A stretch of DNA of 64,000 nucleotides from Hoylesella loescheii DSM 19665 = JCM 12249 = ATCC 15930. GTDB taxonomy: Bacteria > Bacteroidota > Bacteroidia > Bacteroidales > Bacteroidaceae. Below are positions 8,034 to 16,922 of this stretch, one piece after another. The stretch is from positions 1 through 64,000 of the forward strand of contig NZ_KB899219.1 of assembly GCF_000378085.1 (NCBI RefSeq). The letters are read 5' to 3'. Numbering within the stretch: the first letter of the stretch is position 1; each line of letters begins with the position of its first letter. A model generated the notes under the pieces. That model ran no database searches. It was given only the letters and a program-made list of their open reading frames with translations, and was not told the origin of the DNA. Made by a program: the position numbers and the translations under genes.

Positions 8034-11000
8034 TTAGAAGGTGAGCTGTGCGCCAAACGAAAGCGACTTAAACACGGGAGTTCCCGTACCTGTTCGTCCG
8101 TTGTTATAGTTTTGTTTAGAGGTGAACATCGAGTAGCCGGAGATGGCTTCGGGGTCGATGGGCAGTCCGCGCAGGTGATCGAAGGTGAAGAAGTTTTCCA
8201 ACGAGAGATAAAGTCTTGCCTTGGTGAGGCCAACTTTGCTTATCCAATTTTGCTGGAACGAATATCCTAGGTTGATATTTTTCACGCGGAGGTAGGCCAT
8301 GTTGAGTAAATACTTGCTCTGACGCTGCATGCTGAACCCCGTACTATTGTTTCCTAAGTTCCATGCACGTGGGTAGAAGGCGTCTGTTCTGTCCTCTCGC
8401 CAATAGTCGGTAGCGAAAGTTTTGGGTATCGCTCCTTCCTTGGCGTTGAAACCGGGGATGGCTAACTGACCTTCTCCCCATATCTTACGCTTGCCAATGC
8501 CTTGGCAGAAGATGGAGAGATCAAATCCCTTATAGTCTACGCCAATGCGGAAACTGTACTCGTAGCGTGGCGTAGAGTTGCCTATTACGGCCAAGTCGCC
8601 GTGGTCGCCGTTGGTTCCAGCGCCCCCAGAGATATATCCGTCGCCATCAAGGTCTTTGAATTTCACGTCGCCCGGTGCAAAAACCAGCTTGTCGCCGTCT
8701 TCGTATTGTACCTGGTAGACGGGGTGGCGAGCCGTTTGCTTGTTGGTAGAACGCAGCGTACCTTTATATATAACGTTTGTGCGAATGATGTTCTTGCCGT
8801 CGGCGTCGTATTCAAAGTCCTCCTTTTGGAAGAGCCTGTCGGTTACCAGGCCATAGATGTCGCCATAGCGACGGCCTGTTGAATAGCTGTCGTAAACGCT
8901 TCTCAGCTCCCAAGGCTTTTGATAGTCGGCACCTTGAACCACAGTAGTGATGGCGTCTGCGAGTGTGAAGTTGGCGTTAACGCCAATTCCGTTGGCAAAG
9001 CGATGATTGAAATCAACAGACACTTCCCAACCTTTGGTTTGCAGATGTCCGAAGTTTCCTTTGGGCGAAGATGTTCCTAGGGTTACGGGAAGTTCGTCGC
9101 CAGGCACGATCATATCTTTCGTGTCGCGCTTAAACCAGTCGAACGTAACGCCAAGTTTATTGTCGAGGAAGCGCAGGTCTACGCCAAGGTCTAGCGTTTC
9201 GATGCGTTGCCAGGTGATGTTTCTGTCGATTAGTGAAGGTGTTCCAAAGAAAGGCACGCGCTTGTTGTTGTCGTCGAGCCACGTGCTAGAACCACTTTCT
9301 ATCACGGCACGATAGAGCGTGTTGGCCACCGATTGGTCGCCGATGCTACCCCACGAAGCTCTAAACTTACCAAAACTAAGCACTTTGATAATGGGTTGTG
9401 CCAAAGGTTCGTTGGTGAATACCCATCCTGCCGAGAACGAAGGGAAGGTTTGCCAGCGCAGATGCTTGGGGAATTTGGACGAACCATCGCGTCTTACGTT
9501 GGCTTCGAGTAGGTAACGGTCGGCGTAAGCGTAGTTCAAACGGCCGAAGAAACCCAGTTGTGCCTCCCAATTGCGGTTTCCGTCTCCGTTATATACGCCT
9601 CCTGCCAAATGGAACTGCGGGTTGGTTTGGTCGATAAGCCCGTTGCGTAGGGTCTCATGGGAAGTCCATTTGCTGGTTACTTGGTTCAAACCAGCCATGA
9701 ATTTAAAGGCGTGTTCTTTCTCTGCACCCAGCTTTAGGTTATACGTGGTGTAGGCATTGATGGTGTTATTGTCTGTTGCCCTGCTGGTCTGTTGCACATA
9801 GCTCGATGCTACATTCGAGTAATAGTCTGCAACGGGGAAACGATATGCAGGTTTTCCATCCGTGTTGGTGCGGTTGCCTTCTCGGTCAACGTAAACGGGA
9901 TTACCGTCTTCGATCCATGGTATGGGGTTGTACCACACTTGTCCTGCTCGATATTGAACAGCCGACTCGTTCGTTTCTTGTGCGTTGTGGTCGTAAGTGT
10001 AGTCCAGCTTAAAATCCCAATCCTTCGTGATGTTTACGGTTACGCCGAGGTTGATGTTGAAATATTTGTTCTGTATATTGTTGGTATTGGCTGCACCCAG
10101 TTCGTAAGAGGGCTCATGTAGCGGGCTACCATTGCTTGTTACGCCGATGGGAAACTGTGGACTCCAACGATAAAGGTAGAGCCAGGGGTCGGCAGATGTG
10201 GTTCCAACGCCAGGATAACGTTTGTTTCGGTCGGAGTAAAGCGAGCTCATGCGTACCGTAACCCACTGGTTAATTTCCGATTGCAGCGATAGTGAAGCGT
10301 TGTAACGGCGGAAGTCGTCAATCTTTGCCGTGCGCGACATGCCATCCTGTGTGAAGTAACCCAGTCCTATATTATAAGATGTGTTACCCGATTTTCCGTT
10401 CACCGAGAGATTGTGCGTCATCGTTGGTGCCCAGTCGCGTACCATCGCTTTTACGCCATCGTAGAGGCGGTATCCGAATTTCTCACCGCCAATCACTTCC
10501 CAGTCGCGTCCGTAAAGCACGGGGTCGTTCCACTTAACACTACCTCCGTATTTTTCTTTCCATTCGCGCATGCGCTTTATGCTTTCAGGACTTACGCGCC
10601 ACATACCGCCAGCAGGCAGGGGTGCACCGCGGTTTATTTGTGCGTCAAGCGTATATTGCAAGCCGTCGATACCGCCCATTTCCAATTTCCTTGCGGTGCT
10701 TTGGAACGAGAAGTTGTTAGAGTAGTTCACCTCTAAGCGGTTACTCTTGGCGCCATTCTTGGTGGTGATGAGCACAACACCAAAGGCTGCCTTGGCTCCA
10801 TAGATAGAGGCCGAGGCTGCATCTTTAAGCACCGAGATACTTTCCACATCGTTGGGGTTCACCACTTGTATGCTGGGTATCTCCACATTGTCGAGCAAGA
10901 TGAGCGGTGAGTTGTTTCCTTCGATGGAGCCAATTTGTCCGCGTATCTTGATAAGTGGGTCGGAGCCCACCTCGCCAGTGGGTACGCGAATGTTCATACC

Positions 11001-11570
11001 AGGAACAACGCCTTGCAGTCCACGTCCAATGTCGGCGATAGGACGGCTCGAAAGGTTCTTGTTTACGTCTACGCTGGTAACCGCTCCCGTAAGGTTGGCC
11101 TTCTTTTGGGCGCCATATCCCACCACCACCACTTCGTTCAGGGCTTTGCTGTCTTCTTTCAGCACGATGCGCATGTTGGCTGTAGCCCTAAGTGTTTGGG
11201 GCAAGAAGCCTACATACGAAACCACAACTTGGGCGTTGGCAGATGATAGGCGTAGTTCAAACTCGCCGTTCACGTTGGTTACGTAGGCGTTGTTGGTGCC
11301 CTTTTCGGTTACACTTACGCCGATAAGGGGTTCGCCGTTGCTGTCAGTCACCACACCTTTGGCCACCTTGTTTTGCTGTTGCATACTGGTAGAGTTTGGT
11401 GAATGGCCGTTGATAGCCGAGCCATGGGCGTGCACCAAGGGCGAAATGGCCCCAAACGAAAGTGCGAGGCACAGCAAGAGCGAGGTTCGCGGTGGTGCGA
11501 AACTTAACTCGAGTCTTTTTCTTTGGGATCCTTTGTGGAGGTTGTCCGATTGGTTAGAAATCTCATTCAT
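8034..11570 (-). CDS. SusC/RagA family TonB-linked outer-membrane transporter
   Basis: 1178-residue TonB-dependent importer. A signal segment (about residues 28-49) is followed by a carboxypeptidase-D-like regulatory domain (about 69-138, KGVVTDSNGEPLIGVSV), the conserved NEVVVVGYGAQKKANLTGAV segment (145-164), the plug (to about 275, DVESISVLKDAASASIYG) and a 22-strand barrel ending in a terminal phenylalanine (FGAQLTF). This is the standard SusC length and order. It forms a pair with the SusD gene 12 bases downstream. No ECF sigma/anti-sigma pair or hybrid two-component regulator is next to it, so control must come from elsewhere. Confidence 0.96.
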   Translation of the reverse strand: MNEISNQSDNLHKGSQRKRLELSFAPPRTSLLLCLALSFGAISPLVHAHGSAINGHSPNSTSMQQQNKVAKGVVTDSNGEPLIGVSVTEKGTNNAYVTNVNGEFELRLSSANAQVVVSYVGFLPQTLRATANMRIVLKEDSKALNEVVVVGYGAQKKANLTGAVTSVDVNKNLSSRPIADIGRGLQGVVPGMNIRVPTGEVGSDPLIKIRGQIGSIEGNNSPLILLDNVEIPSIQVVNPNDVESISVLKDAASASIYGAKAAFGVVLITTKNGAKSNRLEVNYSNNFSFQSTARKLEMGGIDGLQYTLDAQINRGAPLPAGGMWRVSPESIKRMREWKEKYGGSVKWNDPVLYGRDWEVIGGEKFGYRLYDGVKAMVRDWAPTMTHNLSVNGKSGNTSYNIGLGYFTQDGMSRTAKIDDFRRYNASLSLQSEINQWVTVRMSSLYSDRNKRYPGVGTTSADPWLYLYRWSPQFPIGVTSNGSPLHEPSYELGAANTNNIQNKYFNINLGVTVNITKDWDFKLDYTYDHNAQETNESAVQYRAGQVWYNPIPWIEDGNPVYVDREGNRTNTDGKPAYRFPVADYYSNVASSYVQQTSRATDNNTINAYTTYNLKLGAEKEHAFKFMAGLNQVTSKWTSHETLRNGLIDQTNPQFHLAGGVYNGDGNRNWEAQLGFFGRLNYAYADRYLLEANVRRDGSSKFPKHLRWQTFPSFSAGWVFTNEPLAQPIIKVLSFGKFRASWGSIGDQSVANTLYRAVIESGSSTWLDDNNKRVPFFGTPSLIDRNITWQRIETLDLGVDLRFLDNKLGVTFDWFKRDTKDMIVPGDELPVTLGTSSPKGNFGHLQTKGWEVSVDFNHRFANGIGVNANFTLADAITTVVQGADYQKPWELRSVYDSYSTGRRYGDIYGLVTDRLFQKEDFEYDADGKNIIRTNVIYKGTLRSTNKQTARHPVYQVQYEDGDKLVFAPGDVKFKDLDGDGYISGGAGTNGDHGDLAVIGNSTPRYEYSFRIGVDYKGFDLSIFCQGIGKRKIWGEGQLAIPGFNAKEGAIPKTFATDYWREDRTDAFYPRAWNLGNNSTGFSMQRQSKYLLNMAYLRVKNINLGYSFQQNWISKVGLTKARLYLSLENFFTFDHLRGLPIDPEAISGYSMFTSKQNYNNGRTGTGTPVFKSLSFGAQLTF

Positions 11571-12188
11571 GTCATTTACATCTATTAAGATTTATGGCGC
11601 GTTCCATCATATCCCCCTTTCAGATATACGATATCTTTCTCGAGAGTGTCCTTCAAGCCTTCTTTTTCTTGCTATAACGGTATTTTTGTTTTGCTGAAAA
11701 GCCAAAGGTCATTGAAGGTTTTAATCTGGAATCTGCCTTATGTTTTTAGTTTTGGGTATGCCTCACTGTTAGTGTGGCCTTCTTGTTCGCTAATATTGCT
11801 ATTCGCTAAATGGGATTGGCTAGTATGTTGTGCCTTGCTTTATGCGCTTTGTAGCGTTGTGCTGTGGCACTTGCATTGATGGGTTGGCACTGCGCCTACC
11901 CATTATGGTAGGGTGAATGTTGGGTTCTTGTCTGCATAGGTCGTATTATTAGAGTGTTATTTTGTTGATAATTCTTAATAAAGGTTTTACAAATATAGGC
12001 TAAAAATCAATATAGCGGTTCAAAAAGGGTGGTTTTTAATGTTTATTTTCATATTGTTAATAGAAATTAATATATAGATTAAGGCGTGTTGAGTGTATGC
12101 TATATGCGTCAATTTGATATTGATCTGAACAAGGATATACAGTGGCGAGTTGTATGTTAAGACGGTAACGAATGCTTAGACAGTGGAT
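11571..12188. other. Long 5' region of the susCD locus
   Basis: About 620 bases between the SusC start and the antitoxin gene. The part nearest the toxin-antitoxin genes is AT-rich (11950-12120) and contains the candidate promoter. No gene is supported: the open frame at 11646-11879 has no recognisable features. Confidence 0.5.
11990..11997 (-). promoter_or_regulatory. Candidate -7 box for the susC transcript
   Basis: TATATTTG on the minus strand fits the Bacteroidetes -7 consensus TAnnTTTG. A TTTTTG lies 23 bases further upstream, slightly longer than the usual 19-21. It would leave a 5' leader of about 410 bases, long for this phylum, so it is uncertain. Confidence 0.35.
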
Positions 12189-12476
12189 TTATGGCATGCG
12201 CATAAGACATTCTTTAAGTCGACGAACAAGGTTCGGCTCGCGTGTATATGCTACAACAGACAAGTTCTCTAAGGCTGGGATGGGGCGTGAGAGAAACGAC
12301 ATGGCATCGGAACCAAACTTACCGTATATGACTTTGGCGATGTCGACATGCCCGTTTAGGGCCTTACACAAGGCATCCGTAATGGGATTGGCCTCCCAAA
12401 TGTCTGCATATAAGCTTGCAAACCTGTTCCAAGCGGTGTCACCCGAGTAGTAATTTTCAAGCCCGTTGCCGTCCAT
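12189..12476 (-). CDS. Antitoxin Xre/MbcA/ParS-type toxin-binding domain protein
   Basis: 95-residue protein whose C-terminal half matches the toxin-binding domain (DUF2384) of RES-partner antitoxins: helix around YGKFGSDAMSFLSRPIPAL, followed by a degenerate SPLELL-like turn (ENLSVVAY) and a last helix (EPNLVRRLKECLMRM). No clear helix-turn-helix is visible at the N-terminus, which is short. It starts 3 bases after the RES gene stop, on the same strand, so it is translated second. In the known families (MbcTA, Xre-RES) the antitoxin gene usually comes first. Its expected role is to cover the RES active site; autoregulation would require the missing DNA-binding domain. Confidence 0.6.
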   Translation of the reverse strand: MDGNGLENYYSGDTAWNRFASLYADIWEANPITDALCKALNGHVDIAKVIYGKFGSDAMSFLSRPIPALENLSVVAYTREPNLVRRLKECLMRMP

Positions 12477-12479
12477 CTG

Positions 12480-13163
12480 CTATAAGCCTTTAAACACCAC
12501 GATATTGACACCACCCACGTTGCGCGCCGAAGGCACCACCAACCCGTCGTAACCGTTTTGCAAAGCGAAATCACCTAGCCTGTGCGTCAACTCATAACAG
12601 TCGCCGGTGATGTCTTCTAACGTAACGCCCAAGAGTTTTCGAGTTTCGGGATTGGTCAGGTCTAGGGCGTTATGCAGTTCGTAATGGCGTGTCACCAGCA
12701 CCCGCCTATTCATGTCCACGCCGTAGTGCATCACTTCTCTGAAAGCCGTTTCCACCGACGTGGCCGCATAAACTCCTCCTACTCCAGGTTTAGTGTAACG
12801 GTGATTAGAGGCCACGTTCAAAGCGTGCGGTTGCCAAGTGATGGTCAGTTTCTCCTCGTCTTCATATCGATATGCCGTGCCTTTGACATTCACGCCTTGT
12901 GGCTTTTGGCTTATATGCAGGCTATCCGCATCGTTTGCAACTTGCGCTTTCTCTCGAAAGGGGAGAACGTGGCACGTAGCTTTTGCCGTTTGCAAGCTGT
13001 TTGGAGAACCACCGATACGGCAAGATGCACGTTCTGCACCTAGCCCTTGCAGTGCATTTGCAAAGAGCAGGGAAAGGAAGATGAGGCGAATGATAATGTT
13101 CGAGCCACTAAAAGTAAGCGCTTTTGGGAGGGTATGGCGTACGAGATGCATCGTGTTGTGCAT
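12480..13163 (-). CDS. RES-domain protein, likely NAD-degrading toxin, with an N-terminal hydrophobic segment
   Basis: 227 residues. The RES-like domain spans about 97-225, with R99 (AYRY), R122 (NHRY), Y132 (GGVYAATS), E143 (AFREVMHYG) and S212 (VVPSARNVGG) in the order seen for RES toxins, which degrade NAD+ by glycohydrolysis or phosphorolysis. The GRWN motif common in the family is replaced by TKPGVGG, so this is a divergent member. Unusually, about 95 residues precede the domain, including a hydrophobic stretch at 24-43 that resembles a secretion signal. The only in-frame ATG codons before residue 146 are at 1 and 5, so the extension appears to be translated. It is paired with the antitoxin-like gene 3 bases downstream. 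Assignment is by motif only. Confidence 0.6.
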   Translation of the reverse strand: MHNTMHLVRHTLPKALTFSGSNIIIRLIFLSLLFANALQGLGAERASCRIGGSPNSLQTAKATCHVLPFREKAQVANDADSLHISQKPQGVNVKGTAYRYEDEEKLTITWQPHALNVASNHRYTKPGVGGVYAATSVETAFREVMHYGVDMNRRVLVTRHYELHNALDLTNPETRKLLGVTLEDITGDCYELTHRLGDFALQNGYDGLVVPSARNVGGVNIVVFKGL

Positions 13164-13180
13164 TTAAAAGGTAAAAATCA

Positions 13181-13220
13181 CGAACTCACGAACCTACGAA
13201 CTTATGAACTCAGACACTCA
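13181..13220. repeat. 8-bp-period tract (5 units)
   Basis: Units cgaactca, cgaaccta, cgaactta, tgaactca and gacactca fill most of the 62-base gap between the glnN stop and the RES gene start. Same loose family as at 6012, 40027 and 59585. Confidence 0.75.
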
Positions 13221-13225
13221 CTACG

Positions 13226-15415
13226 CTATCTGATAAACAGCAATTCGCGATACTTGGGCAGCGTCCAAAGTTCGTCGGCCACAAGCAATTCCAGCTTATC
13301 CACTTCGTAACGAATGACCTCCATCCTAGGTGCGATGTTGTCGTGATAGGCAATGGCCTTTTCTCTTTCGCATTGTATGTTGTTGGCCACTTTACGTGCT
13401 TCCACCAGTTCTTCCACTTCGGTTTCGATGGTTTGTGTGCGTTGGGCAATCTCCTCGATAATTTTCACGTTACGTGATGTAAGTATGCGAGCCTTCTCGT
13501 TGGCGAAAATACCGAACATACTTTGTACGTTCTTGGCCAACCTACTTTGATAATGTGTGGCCACGGGTATGATGTGGTTCATGCAAAGGTCGCCCAGCAC
13601 GCGCGCCTCAATCTGTATTTTCTTGGTGTAGGTTTCCCATTTCACCTCGTTTCTGGCTTGTAATTCGTTGCGATGCATCACGTTCAGACTCTCAAACATG
13701 TGCACGCTGTCTTCGTCTAGATACCTGTCGAACACCAGCGGACAGCTCGTTTCGGTATCCAGTCCGCGACGTTTGGCCTCTTTCACCCATTCTTCCGAAT
13801 AGCCATTGCCATCGAACACGATGGGGCGACAGGTGCGAATGTCATCGCGCAACACGCTGACGATGGCGTGTTTGAGGTCTGTGCCCTGTTGCACAAGTGC
13901 GCCTACGCGCTGCTTAAAGCTGTTGAGAGCTTCGGCCACGGCCGAGTTTAGCACGATGAGTGCCGACGAACAGTTGGCCTCCGAGCCAAGGGCGCGAAAC
14001 TCAAAGCGGTTTCCTGTGAAGGCGAAAGGTGAAGTGCGGTTGCGGTCGGTGTTGTCAATTAGCAACTGGGGTATCTGATCGATGTCTAGTTCCACTCCCT
14101 TTTTGCCAGCCACGGCAAAGCGTTCGTCATCGTTAGAACTCTCTATTTGCGCCAGCAATTCGCTCAGTTGCGTGCCAAGGAACGAAGAAATGATGGCCGG
14201 TGGAGCTTCGTGTCCGCCCAGTCGGTGTGCGTTGGTGGCACTCATTATCGATGCTTTCAGCAATCCGTTGTGGCGATACACACCCATAAGTGTCTCTACG
14301 ATGAAGACAACGAAGCGCAGATTCTCATCGTGATTCTTACCAGGTGCATGCAGCAACACGCCCGTATCGGTAGACAAACTCCAATTGTTGTGCTTTCCGC
14401 TACCGTTAACGCCCGCGAAAGGCTTTTCGTGTAGCAACACGCGGAAGCTGTGTTTGCGCGCCACCTTCTTCATCAACGACATCAATAGCATATTGTGGTC
14501 TACGGCTAAGTTGGCCTCTTCGAATATGGGAGCTAGTTCAAACTGGTTGGGGGCCACCTCGTTGTGGCGTGTTTTGCAAGGTATGCCCAGTTCGAGGGCA
14601 TGTATTTCGAGGTCTTTCATAAAGGCCTGCACGCGTTCGGGAATCGTTCCGAAGTAGTGGTCGTCCATCTGCTGGTTCTTGGCCGAGTCGTGTCCCATCA
14701 ACGTTCGCCCAGTGAGCATCAGGTCGGGACGGGCAAAATAGAGGCTCTCGTCTACCAAGAAGTATTCTTGTTCCCAACCTAGGTTGCAGCTAACTTTCTT
14801 CACTTTGGGGTCGAAATATTGTGCCACGGCCGCTGCTGCGGTGTTAACGGCCTGCAACGAACGCAGTAGCGGGGCTTTGTAGTCGAGCGATTCGCCGGTG
14901 TAAGAAATGAAGATGGTGGGGATGCAAAGGGTGTCGTCGATGATGAACACGGGCGACGTGGGGTCCCAAGCCGAATAGCCGCGCGCCTCGAAGGTGTTGC
15001 GAATGCCACCATTGGGGAACGATGATGCGTCGGGTTCTTGCTGAACAAGTAGCTTACCCGAAAATTCTTCAATCATTCCGCCCTTTCCATCGGGTTCAAC
15101 AAAGGCGTCGTGCTTCTCTGCTGTGCCTTCGGTTAGGGGCTGAAACCAGTGCGTGTAATGTGTCACCCCGTTTTCGTTGGCCCATTGTTTCATGCCTTTG
15201 GCCACGGCGTCGGCGATCGAACGATCTAGTCGAGTGCCGTTGTCGATAACGTCAGTAAGCTTTTCGTAAACGTCGGCGGGTAGGTATTTGTACATCTTCG
15301 CTCGGTTGAAGACGTACTTTGCGAAAAAGTCTGATGGTCTTTCGGCGGGTGTAATAACTTCTAGTGGTTTCTTTTTGTAGGCTTCTGCCACAACTTCAAA
15401 TCTCAAGTTTGCCAT
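13226..15415 (-). CDS. glnN: Glutamine synthetase type III
   Basis: 729 residues, the normal size for GSIII, the large dodecameric glutamine synthetase of Bacteroidetes and cyanobacteria. It makes glutamine from glutamate, ammonia and ATP in the cytoplasm. Visible family marks include the N-terminal PSDFFAKYVFN (GSIII-N), NLGWEQEYFLVD (metal-binding glutamates), NEVAPNQFELAP and FAGVNGSGKHNNWSL in the catalytic core. A long C-terminal GSIII-specific helical region ends near VDKLELLVADELWTLPKYRELLF. It starts at the ATG at 15415. It stands alone on the minus strand, with the toxin gene 62 bases downstream. No GlnK/AmtB genes are nearby. Confidence 0.96.
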   Translation of the reverse strand: MANLRFEVVAEAYKKKPLEVITPAERPSDFFAKYVFNRAKMYKYLPADVYEKLTDVIDNGTRLDRSIADAVAKGMKQWANENGVTHYTHWFQPLTEGTAEKHDAFVEPDGKGGMIEEFSGKLLVQQEPDASSFPNGGIRNTFEARGYSAWDPTSPVFIIDDTLCIPTIFISYTGESLDYKAPLLRSLQAVNTAAAAVAQYFDPKVKKVSCNLGWEQEYFLVDESLYFARPDLMLTGRTLMGHDSAKNQQMDDHYFGTIPERVQAFMKDLEIHALELGIPCKTRHNEVAPNQFELAPIFEEANLAVDHNMLLMSLMKKVARKHSFRVLLHEKPFAGVNGSGKHNNWSLSTDTGVLLHAPGKNHDENLRFVVFIVETLMGVYRHNGLLKASIMSATNAHRLGGHEAPPAIISSFLGTQLSELLAQIESSNDDERFAVAGKKGVELDIDQIPQLLIDNTDRNRTSPFAFTGNRFEFRALGSEANCSSALIVLNSAVAEALNSFKQRVGALVQQGTDLKHAIVSVLRDDIRTCRPIVFDGNGYSEEWVKEAKRRGLDTETSCPLVFDRYLDEDSVHMFESLNVMHRNELQARNEVKWETYTKKIQIEARVLGDLCMNHIIPVATHYQSRLAKNVQSMFGIFANEKARILTSRNVKIIEEIAQRTQTIETEVEELVEARKVANNIQCEREKAIAYHDNIAPRMEVIRYEVDKLELLVADELWTLPKYRELLFIR

Positions 15416-15503
15416 TATCGATGGGTTTTGTTATCTGTTGGTGTGCTGCGGATGGAGACATTTGGCAACGCGGTTATTCTGACGCGTTGATGTCCCGCAC
15501 CTG

Positions 15504-15511
15504 CAAAAGTA
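15504..15511 (-). promoter_or_regulatory. Candidate glnN -7 box
   Basis: TACTTTTG on the minus strand fits TAnnTTTG and lies 88 bases before the glnN start. No good TTTG -33 box at the normal distance was found, so the call is tentative. Confidence 0.4.
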
Positions 15512-16239
15512 CAACTTTTTGCGCGAAAATCTTGCGTTCTGATGGCATAATGATGGTGTTAAGGGAATTATTCTTGATGATGGTTGACAAAAGGGGTGCG
15601 ACTCTTAACCATGATGACTGCTCGTGTGCATTTGTCGATAACAGGTATTGAAAGATGTGCATGCACATGGATAAATAGCCGAGCCCCACATTCTTTTCCA
15701 CCTTACACCTCCCTATTGTTCATTACATGGAGGGTACGAACAGTCAGCCTGTGCATTTTATCTTTGCTGATGTGATACGTGTTCGTTTCAATATAGGTCA
15801 GATTTGTAAAATAAGCAGCATGACTTTTAACATTGTCAGCACCCTTTAAAGTCACCTGCTGCCCATCGGGTGGCAAATAGCCGATTCTCGCGAGAGTTGT
15901 TTGGGGGTGCTTGGCGTGTTGCGTGTGGAATAAGTGCGTTTTTCTTTCGGTGAATGTATAGCAACGATCGGGAGCAGTCATGATGTTTTTTGAACAAAAT
16001 TGGACAGGCAAAGAAATGGCTGTCTCGCCGCTTGTCGCTAGGTGGTAGTCGGCACAACGATTGTTTCTTATTCCATACCTCGCGTGTGGAAACTTATCCC
16101 AAACCGTTGAAAGGTTATCTCCCAGCTTTTCAATTTACAATATTGCGAACCGAAAACTTGCAGGTGATGTCGGCTGTTATCTAAACTGTCGGTTTGCTAA
16201 CAAAGGTCGTTGGAATTGCTTCTAAGCTGTTCGGCGGTT
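15512..16239. other. Intergenic with a fragment of the 590-bp dispersed repeat
   Basis: No gene is supported. Bases about 15985-16085 match the tail of the 590-bp element (tgaacaaaattggacaggca...acaacgattgtttcttattcc), in the same orientation as at 24640-24720 and 51305-51403. Short frames at 15703-16011 and 15836-16057 have no recognisable features. Confidence 0.55.
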
Positions 16240-16327
16240 GTTCCCGATAAGCTGTAACCGCGTTCCAACTTATCTGTAACAGTGTTCCAGCTTATCTGTA
16301 ACAACATTCCAGCTTAGTGAGAATGCA
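16240..16327. repeat. 22-bp palindromic array, 4 units
   Basis: Units start at 16240, 16262, 16284 and 16306, exactly 22 bp apart. Arms here are GTTCC(A/C) on the left and TGTAAC on the right in the first three units, so pairing has one mismatch. The last unit is decayed. Confidence 0.85.
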
Positions 16328-16871
16328 GCGGGTAGTTGATTATGTGAGTAAATGAGTTTGTAAATGGCGGGATAAAAGCTTAATGGCATGAGTGCAAAAG
16401 AGCATTAATTGGGTCGTGTCTGTTTTTTGATGGATGTGGCGCAGACAGACAATGGAGATGCTGTGGTTTTATTGTTTGTTGTTATTTTATTAACTTTAGC
16501 TTTTCTAGAAGGTGTCAGTAAGGGATGGTGCATTTGTAAAGTTGTTTTACGGGCATTAACTATGATTAACCATAAGGAGGGAGAAGTAACTTAAAAGTGA
16601 AAAGATAGAGAGGTGAAAAAATGTGGAAATGTGAAAGGATATGGTAAGGCGAAGAGGTGAAAAGATGCTGACACTGTTCGAGGGAACCATTTAAAGGATG
16701 AAATGTTACATGCCCCCTTGGTCTTATGTTCCTTGTGACCTTCTGTTAAAAGGGCTTGTGTGTCTGTTGTAGGACAAAAAGTGAAGAGGGCGAAAAATGG
16801 GATTTAGGAAGTTTGCAGCTCTTTTGCTTAGTTGTATGGGGTGTGGAATGTGCCAGCCTGAAGTGGTAAGA
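16328..16871. other. Intergenic, purine-rich degenerate repeats
   Basis: Bases about 16591-16670 hold degenerate copies of gaggtgaaaagatg. Bases 16482-16550 (ttaactttagcttttctagaa...) match 25303-25370, suggesting a duplicated intergenic piece. No gene is supported. Confidence 0.5.
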
Positions 16872-16915
16872 GGTTGGCGGTGTATTCAGAACGAGTCTAA
16901 GATACACCACCAACC
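16872..16915 (-). terminator. Hairpin just after the receptor-lipoprotein operon
   Basis: Arms ggttggcggtgtat and atacaccaccaacc pair over 14 positions with one wobble, 16-base loop, starting 7 bases after the last stop of the operon. There is no strong T-run, so termination may be partial or factor-assisted. Confidence 0.5.
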
Positions 16916-16922
16916 GATGACG

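Noticed and set aside
10852..11286. 144-residue frame antisense to SusC
   Set aside because: Antisense shadow of the conserved plug domain.
15703..16011. 102-residue minus-strand frame upstream of glnN
   Set aside because: No recognisable domain or promoter, and it overlaps a fragment of the dispersed repeat.
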